Virus record (IMG/VR): IMGVR_UViG_3300031711_000070
Location: 1 to 25,711 of that record
DNA from: a virus
DNA length: 25,711 bases
Strand: one strand, 5' to 3'
Positions 22,611-25,711 of this stretch are shown piece by piece. A model generated the notes under the pieces. It saw only the letters and a program-made list of their open reading frames with translations. It was not told the origin of the DNA and searched no databases. Position numbers and translations under genes: made by a program. How positions within the stretch are numbered: the stretch's first letter is position 1; each line of letters begins with the position of its first letter.

Positions 22611-25487
22611 GTGTCGGTTTACGGGATATCTTCCTACGATCAGTCCATTTACGGGCTGGATCGTTATCCTGCCTATTCCGTCGAGCCGTTTACCGCGCGG
22701 TCGGTTAACTATGGCACGCTTCAAGTCACCTGGACGAAGCCATCAGGTTCCATTTTCCGGTACCGGCTGCTCGCTAACCGGTACGGATACCCGGTAAATG
22801 AGACTGACGGAACGGTGCTGTTCGATTCCACCACGTACCCCGGTTCCTCCTACGTGGATACCTCGGTCATCGCCGGGACGTACCACTACTACGGGTTCTA
22901 CGTTCTTGTCGACGTCACGAATAACATCTGGATTCGCAGCGGAGTCTCCGGTTGCCTGGCCGTTAAGGATTACGGTTCGAGCAATGACATGTGGAACCGT
23001 CTGCCCGAGCACTTCCGAACTCTGCCGGAAACCGGTGGCGAGCTAACCGGGGACGCGGCTGGTAACCCGTACCTCAAGCAGTTCGTGAACGTCCTGGGGT
23101 ACAGCGCCGACTACCTGCGCACGCAGTACGGAATGCTGGCCGAGCACTATAACGACCCGATGGTCATCCCGATTGACGACCTCTGGAATCTAGCGGCCGA
23201 GGTCGGACTTCATTTCTCCCCTGAGCTGCCCGCCTACACGATCCGAAAGGCAGTCGCAAACCAGGCCCATGTCTGTCGTGAAGGGGGGACGACCCAGGGT
23301 ATCGGGAATGAGATTATCATCCGCACCGGATGGGCAGCCGATATCACGACCGGCCCAAACCTTATGCTTGAGGACGACCAGTCGACATTCATCCACCCGA
23401 TCTTCACCCCGTATTCCCCTTACCGGTACTACTACATCGGGGATTACGTCTGGACCGGAGCACCGGTCCTGTCCCGGCAGTGGCCCGGCCTTGGTTTCTG
23501 GTACCAGTGCATTAGTCCTTGCCAGGGAATCGACCCCACGGGGGTTGTCACCCAGAGCGCGAACTGGAAAGTCGTAAAGGACGCGGACGATACCACCCTG
23601 CATACCCTGTTGAACTCCGGCACGGGCTTTCCCAGTACCTGGGAAGCCGTGGATATTAGCGCGACGTCTGGCTTGCCAACTGCCGGGTCACTAATCCAGG
23701 GCCTAGGGGTAAAAAACCTCCCGGGTACAGGTAACGCCTGGAATAGCCTGCGGTTGAAGAACACGGCGGCCAGTTCAAAGACTCTCATCATTCGTAGTGC
23801 AGCCCGGCAGCCAAGCCAAGTTACCGGAGCCCCGTGGGCAGTCGATCCGCAGAGCGCCGTACAGGATGCGGTGCCCGTTCCGTACGTTCGGGACTCACAG
23901 CAGTGGAGCCCCGCTATTCGGTACGGCACCGGAGACATAGTGCTCTGCCAGGGGCAGCCGTTCACGGCGCTGCGTGCCTCAACCGGTATCCGTCCGCCCG
24001 CGAACAATATAGCAACACCGGAGTGGGCCCCCCTGTCTGAGTCGCGGCGTATCAGGATTGCGGCGAGCGGGTACATCAGTGACAACATGACCGGTACAGG
24101 CAATCCGGTAAAGGTAAACCCATGCATGGAATGGTATGACGCCACCGGAAACTTCATCACCCGGGTCACCGCACGGAACACGTCAACAACCGGTAACCCG
24201 AGTAAACCAGATAACTTTGTGTTTGACTCCTTTACCGGGTCAAGCCGAGTCTTCAATGTACAGGGTAACAATACGGCTCCCATTGGCCCCTGGCAGGCCA
24301 CGTACTGGCAGAACCAGACTCTAACTGGGACGCCGGTCGGAAGCCAGTCAGTTCCGAATGTGAACTTCAGCCTCGACGGGACGACCTCCCTGTTCCCGAG
24401 CCTGGCCAACACCGGATGGTCCGCTAGCTGGGTAACGCGCTTCCTCCCACCGTCGACCGGCAACTATACCTTCTCCCTGAAGGGACTCGGCGGGGGGACG
24501 CGCCTGCTCATTAACGGCATCCCCGTGATCAATGCATGGGCGGGCACCCCGACCAGCCTGACGTCTGCCACCATCCAGCTTCCAGGAGGAAGCCCGGTGA
24601 CAGTCGAAGTCGACTATGTGGCCCCGGCCTACACCCAGGGCAGCGGGAGCACGCCGAACCTTATTGCCATTCCGAACCCCGTATCGACAGGTTCAACGAA
24701 CTATACCTTCCCGGCGCTCCCTGTGATTCCCGGCATCGAGTACGGTTTCGGGTTTACCGCTCCGGGGTTCATCGGGGCAACCATCACCTGGTACGGACCG
24801 AACAGTAACCAGCCGATAGGAACTACCCAGTTCGCCCGGCAGGCGGGACAGCCCGGTATCCGGTCGACCGCGACCGTCCCAGCCGGTGCCACCTCGGCAT
24901 CCGTCACAATCGGTGCGGACGCGTCTCCTATTAATGTGTCGGCCTACTTTCTCATGGCCACTGGTGCCCCCGTCGCATCGGGGCTTACTGTGACGAGCCA
25001 GGTTACGTTTACCCCGACGACTAGCCTGCTGAATACTAATACCCTGACCGGACGGACCACTGATGATAACCTATTGGCCTGGCAGACCCCAGTTGGAAAC
25101 TTCTCCGTGGGTAACGGTAACTGCTGGCCCCTGATCCCAGGACAACGATCAATTGGACTGGTTCCCGGACCGGCGAACACGAAGCTCGGCGTGACTTTCC
25201 GAACCGGGCCGCAGTCCGGGCAGACCCAGGGTATGGTCTTCCGGTACACCGACGATAACAACTACTGGCGGTGCAGCCGCACAGACCTTAGGAAGAAGGT
25301 CGCCGGGACATGGGCACTCGTCGCTACGCACTCAACTGCCTTCGCTGATAACGACAGGATGATCATCGTCCTGAACGGGCCCGTAATCCAGGTATTCCGG
25401 AACGCCGGGGGAACTCCGGTAAGCTCAGTCTCGGATACATTCAATTCGAGTGCCACGAAGCATGGTGTAATTGTGGAGCAGACGTGA
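22611..25487 (+). CDS. Large tail protein: gpI-like core with multiple carbohydrate-binding-like domains
   Basis: The 958-residue protein is modular. Residues 20-118 look like an FnIII domain. Residues 125-245 resemble tail protein I (gpI): MWNRLPEHFRTLP, YLKQFVNVLGYSADYLRTQY, IPIDDLWNLAAEVGL and AYTIRKAVANQAHVCREGGT. Two segments (about 275-324 and 430-475) have the aromatic W...Y..GD.V...G spacing of CBM5/12-type chitin-binding modules, e.g. YGTGDIVLCQGQPFTALRA. Residues about 590-685 match a PA14 domain (WVTRFLPPSTGNYTFSLKG, TRLLINGIPVI). Residues about 817-958 look like a concanavalin/LamG-like domain (YTDDNNYWRC). The GTG start follows GAAGG. gpI normally attaches the fibres; here it seems to carry glycan-binding modules itself. 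Confidence 0.75.
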   Translation: MSVYGISSYDQSIYGLDRYPAYSVEPFTARSVNYGTLQVTWTKPSGSIFRYRLLANRYGYPVNETDGTVLFDSTTYPGSSYVDTSVIAGTYHYYGFYVLVDVTNNIWIRSGVSGCLAVKDYGSSNDMWNRLPEHFRTLPETGGELTGDAAGNPYLKQFVNVLGYSADYLRTQYGMLAEHYNDPMVIPIDDLWNLAAEVGLHFSPELPAYTIRKAVANQAHVCREGGTTQGIGNEIIIRTGWAADITTGPNLMLEDDQSTFIHPIFTPYSPYRYYYIGDYVWTGAPVLSRQWPGLGFWYQCISPCQGIDPTGVVTQSANWKVVKDADDTTLHTLLNSGTGFPSTWEAVDISATSGLPTAGSLIQGLGVKNLPGTGNAWNSLRLKNTAASSKTLIIRSAARQPSQVTGAPWAVDPQSAVQDAVPVPYVRDSQQWSPAIRYGTGDIVLCQGQPFTALRASTGIRPPANNIATPEWAPLSESRRIRIAASGYISDNMTGTGNPVKVNPCMEWYDATGNFITRVTARNTSTTGNPSKPDNFVFDSFTGSSRVFNVQGNNTAPIGPWQATYWQNQTLTGTPVGSQSVPNVNFSLDGTTSLFPSLANTGWSASWVTRFLPPSTGNYTFSLKGLGGGTRLLINGIPVINAWAGTPTSLTSATIQLPGGSPVTVEVDYVAPAYTQGSGSTPNLIAIPNPVSTGSTNYTFPALPVIPGIEYGFGFTAPGFIGATITWYGPNSNQPIGTTQFARQAGQPGIRSTATVPAGATSASVTIGADASPINVSAYFLMATGAPVASGLTVTSQVTFTPTTSLLNTNTLTGRTTDDNLLAWQTPVGNFSVGNGNCWPLIPGQRSIGLVPGPANTKLGVTFRTGPQSGQTQGMVFRYTDDNNYWRCSRTDLRKKVAGTWALVATHSTAFADNDRMIIVLNGPVIQVFRNAGGTPVSSVSDTFNSSATKHGVIVEQT

Positions 25488-25711
25488 CCGCGCCATACAC
25501 GACTAACCTCTGCCCGAACCCGTCGTTTGAAACGGTAGTAGATTCCATCCCGCAGGGGTCACTAGCAGGGTACACCGCACTGCCGGGCACCGTTCTTGCG
25601 TCGACCTCGCAGGCTTCACTCGACGGCCAGTACTCAATGCTGGTCACCACGGACGGCCACCAGCCCGGTGAGGGTTTTGTCGGCCCGATGGAAGCCTTCA
25701 CTGGGATTACC
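25484..25711 (+). CDS. Start of a probable carbohydrate-binding tail protein (3' end outside window)
   Basis: Only the first 76 residues are present. The GTG at 25484 overlaps the previous stop by 4 nt. The sequence TTNLCPNPSFETV, then SQASLDGQYSMLVTTDG and GEGFVGP, is the usual opening of a jelly-roll carbohydrate-binding module (NPSFE at the start, a central G-x-x-S-hydrophobic strand). It is likely a further tail or fibre protein; the rest cannot be judged. Confidence 0.7.
   Translation, partial: MTAPYTTNLCPNPSFETVVDSIPQGSLAGYTALPGTVLASTSQASLDGQYSMLVTTDGHQPGEGFVGPMEAFTGIT

Noticed and set aside
1-25711. tRNA genes, CRISPR arrays, integrase, attachment sites or insertion sequences
   Set aside because: No cloverleaf, spaced direct repeats, terminal inverted repeats, transposase or integrase motifs were recognised; the direct repeats present are all in-frame protein repeats.

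Overview
This window is the virion-structural region of a tailed double-stranded DNA phage (Caudoviricetes) with a contractile, myovirus-type tail. The tail class follows directly from adjacent genes for a tail sheath, a T4 gp19-like tube, a LysM/gpX protein, a gpD/gp27-like hub, an OB-fold spike, a gpW/gp25 wedge protein and a baseplate J protein. All credible genes are on the + strand, packed with 1-14 nt overlaps or short gaps. The DNA is GC-rich (about 60% by eye). The tape-measure protein carries peptidoglycan-cutting domains, and several proteins resemble those of phages of high-GC Gram-positive bacteria, so an actinobacterial host is the best guess. Host and phage cluster cannot be fixed from the sequence alone.

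Layout. (1) 2-1945: 3' part of a large repetitive protein with 44 regularly spaced tryptophans, mostly 14 residues apart; probably a fibrous or decoration component of the virion. (2) 1947-6876: head-tail connection module (adaptor, head-closure candidate, tail-terminator candidate), interrupted by accessory genes. These are a polysaccharide pyruvyl transferase with a glycosyltransferase (2810-4335), and an HNH/endonuclease VII protein, a small ADP-ribosyltransferase-like protein and small unknown proteins (4837-6103). (3) 6892-9012: sheath and tube, closed by a clear intrinsic terminator at 9031-9059. (4) 9082-10087: tail-assembly chaperone and a small second ORF in the +1 frame. (5) 10080-13601: tape measure with NlpC/P60 and lysozyme-like domains. 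(6) 13609-16674: tube initiator, LysM/gpX, hub, and a spike whose shaft is a 25-triplet collagen-like repeat. (7) 16674-25711: a fibre with a pectate-lyase-like beta-helix, gp25, baseplate J, a fibre-like protein, a large gpI-like protein with several carbohydrate-binding-like domains, and the start of another binding protein.

How the genes work together. The connector genes join a filled head to the tail; sheath, tube, chaperones and tape measure build the tail; hub, spike, wedge and J proteins build the baseplate; the downstream fibres recognise and probably degrade surface glycan. The most unusual element is the pyruvyl transferase plus glycosyltransferase pair embedded in the connector module, beside a Ser/Thr-rich repeat protein. 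This suggests a phage-encoded system that modifies virion or host glycans, possibly with pyruvylated sugar. That link is inference. No tRNA, CRISPR array, integrase, attachment site or origin was seen, and no stretch longer than about 130 bases lacks a gene.
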